A stretch of DNA of 64,000 bases from Rubrivivax sp. (GTDB taxonomy: Bacteria > Pseudomonadota > Gammaproteobacteria > Burkholderiales > Burkholderiaceae_C). The position numbers and the translations under genes were made by a program. Numbering within the stretch: the stretch's first letter is position 1; each line of letters opens with the position of its first letter. The stretch is taken from assembly GCA_027484825.1 (NCBI GenBank), contig JAIXSE010000006.1, positions 62,001 through 126,000 on the forward strand. Reading direction: 5' to 3'. This document shows, piece after piece, positions 42,579-50,790 of the stretch. The notes under the pieces were generated by a model, which saw only the letters and a program-made list of their open reading frames with translations, was not told the DNA's origin and did no database searches.

Positions 42579-44774
42579 ATGCTGATTGAGAGGACGTGGC
42601 TGCGCTGGCTGACCGCCATCCTGGTCCTGTGCGGCGCCACCTGGCTCAACCTGCTGCTGCAGCCCGCCCTGGACGGACGTGCGCCCTTGCTGCCCTACTT
42701 CCCTGCGCTGGTGGTGGTCGGCCTGACCTGCGGCTTCGCATCGGCTTTGCTGCTCCTGCTGCTGTCCTGCCTGTGCGTCCTGTATTGGTGGATCAAGCCG
42801 ATCGGCGTCTTCTGGCCCATCGAGTCGATGGCGGATGCGCTGCTGCTCGTGCTGTTCATTGGCGCCGGCCTGCTGGTCTCGGTGGTGTCGGCCTGGGCCG
42901 GCCGACTGATGGAGAAGGAGCGTCTCATGCGGCGCCGCCTCAACCTGGCCCTGGCCGCCGGCCGCATGGTCACCTGGGACTGGGATGTCGCCACCGGCTT
43001 CGCCACCACCGCCGGCGGCGTGCGCGAACTCTTCGGTGCCCGCTGGAACACGATGGACGACATGCTGGCCAACCTGCCGCCGCAGGACGCCCAGAAATTC
43101 CTTGAGCGATACCGATATGCCGTGACCTCCGGCGGACGCTTCAGCCTGTCCGCCCCGATGACGCGACCGGACAACGGCGAGGTCGTCTGGACCCAGATGG
43201 ACGGCTACGTGACGCTGGACGCGCATGGACGCGCCGCTCATGCCTACGGCGTCACCGTCGATGTGACAGCGCAGCAGGAGGCGCTGCGGGCCAGCCAGGC
43301 GGCGGAGGAGCGCTTCCATCTGGCCTTGCAGAGCGGCAAGGTGATGGCCTGGGAATGCGATCCGCAGGGGCGCTACACCTGGGTCTACAACGTGCCGATG
43401 GGGCTGCGGCGCGAGGCCCTGATCGGCGCAGAGGTCGGCAGTCTGGTCGGCCAGCCCGAATATGCGCAGATCATCCGGGACGCGGCTGTCTCCGGCGACA
43501 CGGTGAATGTCGCGCAGCATGCCACCCACGCCGGCGGCACCTTCCACCTGCTCACCTCGCTCAAGCCGGTCCGGGATGCCGACGGGCAGGTGCGCCGGGT
43601 GCTGGGCGCGACCGTCGACGTCACCGAGCTGACGGCGGCTCAGGAACAGCTGCAGAAGGAGAACCAGCGCAAGGATGCCTTCCTGGCCACGCTCGCCCAT
43701 GAGCTGCGCAATCCGATGGCGCCCATCCGTTACGCAGTGACCATGCTGCGGCAAGCCCCCAGCGACCAGGTGCGGGAGCGGGCGGTGGACATCATCGCCC
43801 GTCAGTCGGCGCACATGGCCCGGCTGCTGGACGATCTGCTGGACATGAGCCGCATCACCCGCAATGTGATCGAGCTGCAGCGCGAGGTCATCGATTTGCG
43901 CGCGGTGGTGCGGCAGGCGCTGGAGGCGGTGGAGCCGCTGTATGGGCAGTTGAAGCATCAGCTGTCGCTGGCGCTGCCGGCGGCGCCGGTGCTGGTGGAC
44001 GGCGATCCGACGCGCCTGCAGCAAGTGCTGTCCAACCTGCTGGACAACGCCGCCAAGTACTCGCCCATCCCTGGCGAGGTGCGGGTGGAAGTGCAGGTGG
44101 ACAACGGCCATGCCAAGGTGACGGTCACCGACACCGGCATCGGCATTGCGCCCGACCAGCAGCCACAGGTGTTCGAGCTGTTCACCCGCCTGGAGGGCAA
44201 GGGCGCGGGCCCCTCGGGGCTGGGCATCGGCCTGGCCGTTTCACGGCAACTGGTGTTGCTGCACGGCGGCAGCCTTCATGTGGAAAGTGAAGGCCTGGGG
44301 CACGGCAGCCGCTTCGTGGTGTGCCTGCCGCTGGCGGAGGCGACGGCCCGGCATGTGGACGAGCAGGATGCCCGGAAGGTCCGCGGTGCGGGCTCACTTG
44401 GACGGCGCGTGATGGTGGTGGACGACAACATCGATGCCGCGGACACCTTGTCCGAGGTGCTGCGCGGCGCGCAGTACGACACGGTGGTGGCCTACAGCGG
44501 GGAAGACGCGCTGGCGCGCTTCGAACAGGTCCGGCCCCGGGCGGTGCTGCTGGATATCGGACTGCCGGGACTGTCCGGTCTGGAGGTGGCGCGTCGGCTT
44601 CGCGGCATGGTCCAGGATGCGCCGCTGACACTGATCGCCATCACCGGCTGGGGCCAGCATGCCGACCGGGAGGCCACTGCAGCCGCCGGCTTTGATGCGC
44701 ACCTGGTCAAGCCGATTGAATTCGGGGACCTGGAACAGACGCTCACGCAGTTGCTGGAAGCCGAGCCGGTCTGA
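42579..44774 (+). CDS. Hybrid sensor histidine kinase (DUF4118-PAS-PAS-HisKA-HATPase-REC)
   Basis: A 731-residue membrane sensor. Residues 8-105 hold four predicted spans of the KdpD-like DUF4118 type (FPALVVVGLTCGFASALLLL). Two PAS domains follow (about 120-235 and 245-360), then the HisKA domain with phospho-acceptor His374 (ATLAHELRNPMAPIRYAVTM), the ATPase domain (NLLDNAAKYSP; DTGIGIAPDQQ; GLGIGLAVSRQLV) and a C-terminal receiver with acceptor Asp659 (AVLLDIGLPGLSGLEVARRL). It senses an unknown signal and probably passes phosphate to a separate phosphotransfer protein, as no output domain is present. ATG 42579 has AGGGAG eight bases upstream and starts directly before the first membrane span. 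Confidence 0.92.
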   Translation: MLIERTWLRWLTAILVLCGATWLNLLLQPALDGRAPLLPYFPALVVVGLTCGFASALLLLLLSCLCVLYWWIKPIGVFWPIESMADALLLVLFIGAGLLVSVVSAWAGRLMEKERLMRRRLNLALAAGRMVTWDWDVATGFATTAGGVRELFGARWNTMDDMLANLPPQDAQKFLERYRYAVTSGGRFSLSAPMTRPDNGEVVWTQMDGYVTLDAHGRAAHAYGVTVDVTAQQEALRASQAAEERFHLALQSGKVMAWECDPQGRYTWVYNVPMGLRREALIGAEVGSLVGQPEYAQIIRDAAVSGDTVNVAQHATHAGGTFHLLTSLKPVRDADGQVRRVLGATVDVTELTAAQEQLQKENQRKDAFLATLAHELRNPMAPIRYAVTMLRQAPSDQVRERAVDIIARQSAHMARLLDDLLDMSRITRNVIELQREVIDLRAVVRQALEAVEPLYGQLKHQLSLALPAAPVLVDGDPTRLQQVLSNLLDNAAKYSPIPGEVRVEVQVDNGHAKVTVTDTGIGIAPDQQPQVFELFTRLEGKGAGPSGLGIGLAVSRQLVLLHGGSLHVESEGLGHGSRFVVCLPLAEATARHVDEQDARKVRGAGSLGRRVMVVDDNIDAADTLSEVLRGAQYDTVVAYSGEDALARFEQVRPRAVLLDIGLPGLSGLEVARRLRGMVQDAPLTLIAITGWGQHADREATAAAGFDAHLVKPIEFGDLEQTLTQLLEAEPV

Positions 44775-45087
44775 CTGCGGCGCTGAAGGCTCGGGGCAAG
44801 GCCGACGCTGACGCCGATGTGGCGCGGACACCGCGAGGGCGCCGCCAATTTGGCAACAGATGGTGACGCGCCGCCGACCGTCTGATCGGGCTGGCAGTCG
44901 GTCTGGCGGCCACGGTTTCTCTCGTAGACGGGTTCGCACTCCACCCCATGAGGGGTGATGCCGCGTCGTCCCGATGAAGGGCCGGACACCCATCAGTGGG
45001 AGTGGGCGCCACCCCCGCTTGGGATAAGGTGCGCGTCGCAGTCGGCACTGCCGGTGGCACCCCTCCCCTCTCCCTCGGAGTCACTTC

Positions 45088-46026
45088 ATGACCCATCTGT
45101 CCTCGCCGCGGTCCCACGGCTCCCTGCACGGTGACGGCGCCTCGGCGCCCGCCGCCCTCGCCCGCCGCCCCGGCGGCACCGCCTCTCTGGCCTCTCTGGC
45201 CTCTCTGGCCTCTCTGGCCTCTCTGGCCGTGGTGCTGGCCTGCGCCGGCATGCTGGTGGCCTGCGGCAAACAAGGCGCGACGCTGGGCGAAGGCGGCTCG
45301 GAGATCAGCGGCTCGGCAGGTCCCGCCGGGGCCAACAAGGCCAACCGCGAGCTGATGAAATGTGATGCCCCGGTTGCCACGCTGGCGTTGGTGGAGAACC
45401 CCAACGGCTATGTGACGACCGGCGCCAACAACCTGCCCACCACCCCGCTGCCGCTGGTGCGCCTGCTCGCCCAGCAAAGCGGCTGTTTCCGCGTGGTGGA
45501 CCGAGCCGCCGGCCTGCGGGCCACCATCAAGGAGCAGGAGCTCAAGGACGCCGGCATCCTGCGCAAGGAAGGCAGCACCGTCTCCAAAGGCAAGGGCTAC
45601 GAGGCGCAATACACCCTCACGCCCAGCCTCACCTTCAGTGAACAGGACGCCGGCCGTCAGGTGGGCGGTCTGCTGGCGATGATCCCGGGCCTGGCCCGCT
45701 TCGTGGGTGCCGCCGAGCACGTCAAGCTCAAGGAAGCCCAGGTCGCCCTGCTGCTGACCGACAACGAGACCACGGAACAGGTGGCCGCCGCCACCGGGTC
45801 GGTGCGGGTGACCGATCTGGGCATGGGCGGTCTGGTGCTGGGCAAGCTGGGCGGCGCCGCTGGCGCGGGCTGGGCCAACAGCAACGAAGCCAAGGTCATC
45901 GCCGCCGCCTTCCTGGACGCGCACAACCAGCTGGTGGTCCAGGCCCGTGCCCTGGCGGCCAAGGACCTGCCCGAGCCAGTGCCCACCCGCAAGGTCAAGG
46001 CCACTGCGGCCGGCACGGCCTCCTGA
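45088..46026 (+). CDS. Predicted lipoprotein, CsgG-like/unknown
   Basis: A 312-residue protein. A long signal peptide ends in the lipobox LVAC (Cys59), so the mature part is a lipoprotein. The mature region contains KCDAPVATLALVENPN, PLPLVRLLAQQSGCFRVVDR and a Gly-rich segment near residues 250-270, a layout reminiscent of CsgG-type secretion or curli-assembly proteins in which an NTPase-like fold handles small outer-membrane complexes. I rate that resemblance as moderate. Five perfect 9-bp repeats lie in the signal-peptide core. It converges with the chaN-like gene with a six-base gap. The 313-base stretch before it (44775-45087) holds no gene or clear promoter. Confidence 0.72.
   Translation: MTHLSSPRSHGSLHGDGASAPAALARRPGGTASLASLASLASLASLAVVLACAGMLVACGKQGATLGEGGSEISGSAGPAGANKANRELMKCDAPVATLALVENPNGYVTTGANNLPTTPLPLVRLLAQQSGCFRVVDRAAGLRATIKEQELKDAGILRKEGSTVSKGKGYEAQYTLTPSLTFSEQDAGRQVGGLLAMIPGLARFVGAAEHVKLKEAQVALLLTDNETTEQVAAATGSVRVTDLGMGGLVLGKLGGAAGAGWANSNEAKVIAAAFLDAHNQLVVQARALAAKDLPEPVPTRKVKATAAGTAS
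45181..45225 (+). repeat. Five tandem copies of a 9-bp unit inside a signal peptide
   Basis: GCCTCTCTG is repeated five times without error and in frame, coding (Ala-Ser-Leu)5 within the hydrophobic core of the lipoprotein signal peptide. Slippage by whole units would change core length by three residues without shifting the frame. Confidence 0.95.
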
Positions 46027-46032
46027 GGACGA

Positions 46033-46947
46033 TCAGCGCTTGAATGCCGCGCAGGGGTCTTCGCGCTGCGGCGCGGGGGCCACTTCGGTCCGATCATACG
46101 GACCGGGCGCGGGTGCGGGAGCGGTCTCGGTCGCAGGCTCCAGGTAGGCGATCGACTCGATGTCGGAAGCGGCCACTCCCGCGGCCTGCAGGTAGACCGG
46201 CACCGCCACGTCACGGCGCACATGGCCATTGCCGGCGATCAGCACCACACGCTTGGCACCGCTGGCGCGGGCCTGCAGCAGGGCCTGGGCCATGGCGGCG
46301 TCACGGGCTCGCTGGGCGTTGACCATGCCAGGCAACATCGAAGCCGGCATGGCGCCGCAATGGCCGTCCTGGATGTCGCGCACCAGCGCCTGCTGCTGAT
46401 CGTCCGTCCAGGCCGTCCGCTTGCGCAAGGCCAGCAGGTCCTGGGGCCAGGCAGCATCGCCTTCGCGCACGATGCGCCGCACGACATCCCGCTCCAGGTT
46501 GCCACCTCGCAGCCCGGCACCGCGTTCCACCACCACATCCAGCACCGGCTGATGCAGCGGCCAACCCCAGGCCTTGCGGTCGAACTGACCGGCCTGCAGC
46601 ACCTGCTCGGTCGTGACTGGCGCTTGGTGCAGCGCCTGCGCGAGCGCGGCATCCCGGTCCCGCGACATCTGCTCCATCACCACCACGGTGTCCGGCTGCT
46701 GGTCCAGCAGGCGCTGCAGCAAGGCGGCGCGCGCCTGGTGATGGGCGGGGTTGTCGTGAATCTCGCCGAGCAGCACAAAGGGCACATCCGGGTGGATGAC
46801 GGGGGGACGAGACGCCGCCGTGTCCCCCGATGACAGAGCGCCCGGGTGCGTTGCGGCGCATGCCGACAAGGCGAGCAGGACACCCGCCGCCGCCATCCTC
46901 GTGAGCGTGGCAAGGGGACGAAGGCGCAGGGACAAGGCAGTGTTCAT
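46033..46947 (-). CDS. ChaN-family haem-binding-type lipoprotein
   Basis: A 304-residue protein of the ChaN (DUF399) family. The signal peptide ends in LSAC (Cys30). The fold is marked by FVLLGEIHDNPAHHQARAAL, VVVMEQMSRDRD, a central DDQQQALVRDIQDGHCGAMP and RVVLIAGNGHVRRDVAVPVY. Campylobacter ChaN binds two cofacial haems and has been linked to iron uptake; whether this member does so is unknown. The last 35 residues (ATETAPAPAPGPYDRTEVAP) are a linker-like extension. It is the last gene of the rluC-gph-Rieske-sppA-chaN series, 17 bases after sppA. Confidence 0.82.
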   Translation of the reverse strand: MNTALSLRLRPLATLTRMAAAGVLLALSACAATHPGALSSGDTAASRPPVIHPDVPFVLLGEIHDNPAHHQARAALLQRLLDQQPDTVVVMEQMSRDRDAALAQALHQAPVTTEQVLQAGQFDRKAWGWPLHQPVLDVVVERGAGLRGGNLERDVVRRIVREGDAAWPQDLLALRKRTAWTDDQQQALVRDIQDGHCGAMPASMLPGMVNAQRARDAAMAQALLQARASGAKRVVLIAGNGHVRRDVAVPVYLQAAGVAASDIESIAYLEPATETAPAPAPGPYDRTEVAPAPQREDPCAAFKR

Positions 46948-46964
46948 GAACGGCGTTCCTTGCT

Positions 46965-48059
46965 TCAGCGGATGCTGGTCATCTCCCGCATCGTCTTCAC
47001 CGCACCGGCGCCCATGGCGGCGCCAAAGCGCTTGGCCAGACGCTCCGCCACGTTGTCTCGCGGGGTGTAATCCACCACGTCCTCGGCCTTGATGACGTCC
47101 CGGGCCACATAGTCCAGGTTGCCCATGCCGTCGGCCAGGCCCATCTTCACCGCCTGCTCACCGTTCCAGAACAGTCCGGAGAAAGTCTCGGGCGTTTCCT
47201 TGAGCCGGTCACCACGTCCTTCGCGGACCACCTTGATGAACTGTTGATGGATCTGGTCCAGCATGGCCTGCGCATAGGCCTGCTGCTTGGGCGAGACCGG
47301 CGAGAACGGATCCAGCATGCCCTTGTTCTCTCCGGCGGTCATCAGTCGGCGCTCCACGCCCACCTTCTGCATCAGGCCGGTGAAACCGAAGCCGTCCATC
47401 AGCACGCCGATGGAGCCGACGATGGAGGCCTTGTCCACATAGATCTCGTCGGCGCCGGCAGCGATGTAGTAGGCGCCCGAGGCACACATCTCCTCCACCA
47501 CCACATAGACCTTCTTGTTGTGGAGCGCCTTGAGCCGGCGGATCTCGTCGTTGACGATGCCGGCCTGCACCGGGCTGCCGCCCGGCGAATTCATGCGCAG
47601 CACCACCGCCACCGTGCCTGGGTCTTCAAACGCGTTCTTGAGCGCGGAGACGATCAGTTCGGCGCTGGCCTCGGTGTCCGCAGCGATCTCGCCCCGCACC
47701 TCCACCAGCGCGGTATGCGGCGCGGCGCTGGCGCCGCCGTGATGCCGCTGCGACGCAAACAGCCCCCACACCAGCAGCAGGAAGGCACTGGCCCACAGCA
47801 GCCGGAAGAAGAGCTTCCAGCGACGCTCGCTGCGGCGGTCGCGCAGGTATTCGTGGGCGAATTGCTCCAGCACCTGCTCGTAAGGGCGGGCCCCGGCGCC
47901 GTGAGCGGAAGCGCCCGTCGCTCCTGCAGACGCAGTGGCCGCCCCAGCAGCCGCCTGCGCCGGGCCAGTCGATGCGGCCGGGGAGTTGCGGAACATATCC
48001 TCCGGTCGCTCCGTGGCGTCCGGAATCGGGTTCGGCAGATCGTTCGGGTTCTGATTCAT
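46965..48059 (-). CDS. sppA: Signal peptide peptidase SppA, short form (S49 family)
   Basis: A 364-residue inner-membrane serine protease. One membrane anchor at about residues 88-106 (LFFRLLWASAFLLLVWGLFA) follows a low-complexity cytoplasmic start. The S49 core holds VVLRMNSPGGSPVQAGIVND, the nucleophile Ser194 in EMCASGAYYIAAGADEIYVD and SIVGSIGVLMDGFGF, with the catalytic Lys likely in GENKGMLDPFSP. It cleaves leftover signal peptides in the membrane. At this size it is the short, single-domain type common in beta-proteobacteria. Its ATG immediately follows the Rieske-gene stop. Confidence 0.91.
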   Translation of the reverse strand: MNQNPNDLPNPIPDATERPEDMFRNSPAASTGPAQAAAGAATASAGATGASAHGAGARPYEQVLEQFAHEYLRDRRSERRWKLFFRLLWASAFLLLVWGLFASQRHHGGASAAPHTALVEVRGEIAADTEASAELIVSALKNAFEDPGTVAVVLRMNSPGGSPVQAGIVNDEIRRLKALHNKKVYVVVEEMCASGAYYIAAGADEIYVDKASIVGSIGVLMDGFGFTGLMQKVGVERRLMTAGENKGMLDPFSPVSPKQQAYAQAMLDQIHQQFIKVVREGRGDRLKETPETFSGLFWNGEQAVKMGLADGMGNLDYVARDVIKAEDVVDYTPRDNVAERLAKRFGAAMGAGAVKTMREMTSIR

Positions 48060-48434
48060 TCAGTTCTCAAAGGCGGGACGCGTGTCCCGGGAAGGGGTCC
48101 AGTAGACCTGGCCGTCACGTTCCTGGACGTCCAGGCGGGTCAGGCCGATGCGGCCGCACATGCCGGTCACGCAGCGGCCGTCCAGCGGGTGGTACACGGC
48201 GCCGTGGATGGAGCAGATGATGTAGCGCTTGTCCCGGTCCAGGAACTCGCCTTCCTGCCAGTCCATCTCGGTGGGCACATGAGCACAGCGGTTCAGGTAG
48301 GCCACCACCTGGCCCTCGAAGCGCAGCGCGAAGGCCGTGGCGGACTGCCGGTAGTGCAGCACGTCGAAGGTGTGGGCTTTGCCCTTCTCTTCCAGCGCCC
48401 CGGAGGCGCAGAGCAGCACCTCGGTCTCAGCCAT
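48060..48434 (-). CDS. Rieske 2Fe-2S domain protein
   Basis: A 124-residue stand-alone Rieske protein. The cluster ligands are in CAHVP and, after the loop, CSIHGAVYHP (Cys-x-His and Cys-x2-His). Such small proteins resemble ferredoxin subunits of dioxygenases or NirD, but next to gph, sppA and rluC in beta-proteobacteria their partner is unknown. ATG 48434 was selected because it overlaps the end of gph by eight bases and places the domain near the start; the longer frame upstream only shadows gph. Probably cytosolic electron transfer; the pathway cannot be read from the sequence. Confidence 0.85.
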   Translation of the reverse strand: MAETEVLLCASGALEEKGKAHTFDVLHYRQSATAFALRFEGQVVAYLNRCAHVPTEMDWQEGEFLDRDKRYIICSIHGAVYHPLDGRCVTGMCGRIGLTRLDVQERDGQVYWTPSRDTRPAFEN

Positions 48435-49083
48435 GTTGCAGCAGCCAGCTGTGCAGGGTGGCGACGTCGTGGGCCACCAGCAGCGGGTCGTAGGCCCGCA
48501 GACTGTCATGCGCATGCGCGCCGTAGGTGACCGCGATGGCCGGGCAGCCGGCATTGCGGGCCAGCTCCAGGTCGTGGCTGGTGTCGCCGATCATCAAGGT
48601 GCGCTCCGGCTCGGTGCCGAACTGACGCATCAGTTCCAGCAGCATCTGCGGATGGGGCTTGCTGGCGGTCTCGTCGGCCGTGCGGGTGCCGTCGAACAGC
48701 CGCTCCATCTCCACCGCCTCCAGCGCTTCATCCAGGCCGCGGCGACTTTTGCCGGTGGCCACCGCCAGCCAGTGGTGACGGTCCTTGAGGTCGCGCAGCA
48801 TCGCGGGCACCCCGTCGAACAGGGTGACTTCATGGGCCGACGCAAAGTAGTGCTGCCGGTAACGCTCGCCCAGCTTTGGATAGTGCACCGGGTCCAGGCC
48901 CGGCAGCGCGTGGCGCAGCGCCTCCACCAGCCCCATGCCGATCACATAGCTGGCGCGCTCCCGGCTGGGAGGCTCCAGACCCAGGTCCACGGCGGCGGCC
49001 TGCATCGACTTGACGATCAAAGCCGTGGAGTCGAAGAGCGTGCCGTCCCAGTCGAAGACGATCAGGTCAAAACGTTGTGACAT
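48427..49083 (-). CDS. gph: HAD-superfamily hydrolase, phosphoglycolate-phosphatase-like
   Basis: A 218-residue haloacid-dehalogenase-type hydrolase. Motif I is FDWDGTLFDSTALIV, motif II lies in WLAVATGKSRRGLDEAL, and motifs III/IV are SKPHPQMLLE and MIGDTSHDLELARNAG. Length and motif spacing fit phosphoglycolate phosphatase and its close relatives, which remove phosphate from 2-phosphoglycolate or similar small substrates. Its position between rluC and a Rieske gene is usual for Burkholderiales, where annotation as Gph is habitual but rarely tested. It overlaps the next gene by eight bases and follows rluC by nine. Confidence 0.85.
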   Translation of the reverse strand: MSQRFDLIVFDWDGTLFDSTALIVKSMQAAAVDLGLEPPSRERASYVIGMGLVEALRHALPGLDPVHYPKLGERYRQHYFASAHEVTLFDGVPAMLRDLKDRHHWLAVATGKSRRGLDEALEAVEMERLFDGTRTADETASKPHPQMLLELMRQFGTEPERTLMIGDTSHDLELARNAGCPAIAVTYGAHAHDSLRAYDPLLVAHDVATLHSWLLQHG

Positions 49084-49092
49084 GGGCGAAGT

Positions 49093-50145
49093 TCAAGCAG
49101 TCGGGGCACTCTTGCGCAGTGCGGCCAGCAGATTTTCGCAGGCCGGCGGCAAGGGTGCTGTGAGCGTGAGTTCTTGACCTGTGGCGGGATGGGTGAATCG
49201 CAGCTCGCGGGCATGCAGGAACATACGGTCAAACCGCAGTGCGCCCCGGGCGATCGCCCGATTCGCTTCAAAATCCCCGTACTTCGGGTCGCCCACGATG
49301 CTGTGGCCTTCATGGGCCAGGTGCACCCGGATCTGATGGGTGCGGCCCGTCTTGATGGTCACATCCAGCAGGCTGTGGGCTGGCAGCTTCTCCGTCACCC
49401 GCACCAGGCTGATCGACCGCTTGGCCTGGTCGGCGCTGGGATCGTTCGGGTTGGGCACCGCCCGCACCCAGCGCTCCCCGTCGCTGCCCACGAACTTCAG
49501 CAGCGGCACGTCCACTACCTTCTTCGAGGCCGTCCAGTGGCCCCAGACCAGCGCCGCATAACGCTTGCCGGTTTCGCGGTCACGGAGCTGGTCCTGCAGA
49601 TGGTTCAGGGCGCTGCGCTTCTTGGCGATCATCAGCAGGCCGGAGGTTTCCTTGTCCAGGCGGTGCACCAGTTCCAGAAAGCGGGCCTGCGGCCGGGCCC
49701 GGCGCAACTGCTCGATCACCCCGAAGCTGACGCCAGAGCCTCCATGCACCGCCACGCCGGCGGGCTTGTCCACCACGATCAGGTGTTCGTCCTCGAACAC
49801 GACCGGGAATTCGCGGCCGGGCACGGCGCTGTCGTCGGTTTTTTCGGCCAGGCGAAGCGGGGGGATGCGCACCACATCCCCGGTGGCCACCCGCGAATCC
49901 GCGCTGCAGCGGCCCTTGTTGATGCGGACCTCGCCGGACCGGATGATCCGGTAGACCAGGGTCTTGGGCGCGCCCTTGAGTTCGCGCATCAGAAAGTTGT
50001 CCAGGCGCTGGCCGTCGGAGCCCTCGTCCACGGTCAGCAGGCGTGCGGCTGGGGGGGCCGAAGACCCGTCCCCTGAGAGCGTGGCACCCCGGGCAGTCCC
50101 TGGGGCGGCCTTGTGGGCTTTAGCCCCTATAATGCTGCTTGCCAC
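49093..50145 (-). CDS. rluC: 23S rRNA pseudouridine synthase RluC
   Basis: A 350-residue pseudouridine synthase. An S4 RNA-binding domain (about 45-110: QRLDNFLMRELKGAPKTLVY) precedes the catalytic domain with the signature ELVHRLDKETSGLLMIAKK, whose Asp is the nucleophile, and KTGRTHQIRVHLAHEGHSIV. RluC modifies U955, U2504 and U2580 of 23S rRNA in E. coli. It is divergent from rne, a pairing conserved in many proteobacteria. The start is a GTG at 50145; the first 35 residues are not conserved-looking, and the likely rne minus-ten box lies within them, so the true start could be further in. Confidence 0.92.
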   Translation of the reverse strand: MASSIIGAKAHKAAPGTARGATLSGDGSSAPPAARLLTVDEGSDGQRLDNFLMRELKGAPKTLVYRIIRSGEVRINKGRCSADSRVATGDVVRIPPLRLAEKTDDSAVPGREFPVVFEDEHLIVVDKPAGVAVHGGSGVSFGVIEQLRRARPQARFLELVHRLDKETSGLLMIAKKRSALNHLQDQLRDRETGKRYAALVWGHWTASKKVVDVPLLKFVGSDGERWVRAVPNPNDPSADQAKRSISLVRVTEKLPAHSLLDVTIKTGRTHQIRVHLAHEGHSIVGDPKYGDFEANRAIARGALRFDRMFLHARELRFTHPATGQELTLTAPLPPACENLLAALRKSAPTA

Positions 50146-50790
50146 GTTCGCGTTGTAAGTGTTTGATTTTTCTCATTTTACCTGTGCAGGCACTTGTGCG
50201 GCGGCCCCATTGAGGCCTTCTGCGCGGCGCAACAACAGCGTGGTTATGGTTGTGCAACGCCCTCTCGGCCTCGTCGGGCCCGTTCCCCAAGTGAGCGGGC
50301 AGTCCAGGCTGCGGGACGGAAGAGCAACGTCGTCAGAACCATGCCGTGTGGCCGCTTCAATATCAGGCGGTGCCGGTACAACAACAAGGTTTCACGACGT
50401 CAGGATGGAGGCTTGCGCCTGCGTCCTGGCGTCAGCGCCCAGGCTTTCAGTCCGGATGATTCCCCCAGTCCCCCTCACCCCCCGCCGCCAGCGTGCGCGT
50501 CCCGGCTCTGCCCGGACGCTGGTCACCGGCCGTGGGCGGGCCGTGTCTCCGACCCGCTCGGAGACATGCTTGCGGGCCGGAACAGACGGACCGGAGCCCG
50601 ACGCGCACGCGCCAACGCTGCATCACTAAACGGACGTTTTGTCCGTTGTCTGCAGTCCAGGGCGATTCCTTCCTCGGTTCTCTCGCGTTTCTCGTGCATC
50701 GTTTGAATCGCCCGCCGGTCTGACTCAACACCCGGCGGCGGTTCTGATGTGGTTCGGCCGAGAACAATCCTCGGCCGTGGAGGAGAACTG
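50128..50790 (+). promoter_or_regulatory. Putative rne promoter and long 5' leader
   Basis: TATAAT (50128-50133) is the only perfect minus-ten box in the rluC-rne gap; no good minus-35 lies 17 bases before it (TTGTGG is only 11 away). If used, it gives a leader of about 650 nt before the rne ATG. The 645 bases from 50146 to 50790 hold no gene I can support. Small stem-loops are visible, for example AACGGAC/GTCCGTT at 50629-50647. In E. coli a structured rne leader lets RNase E lower its own mRNA; the same use here is inference. Confidence 0.5.
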
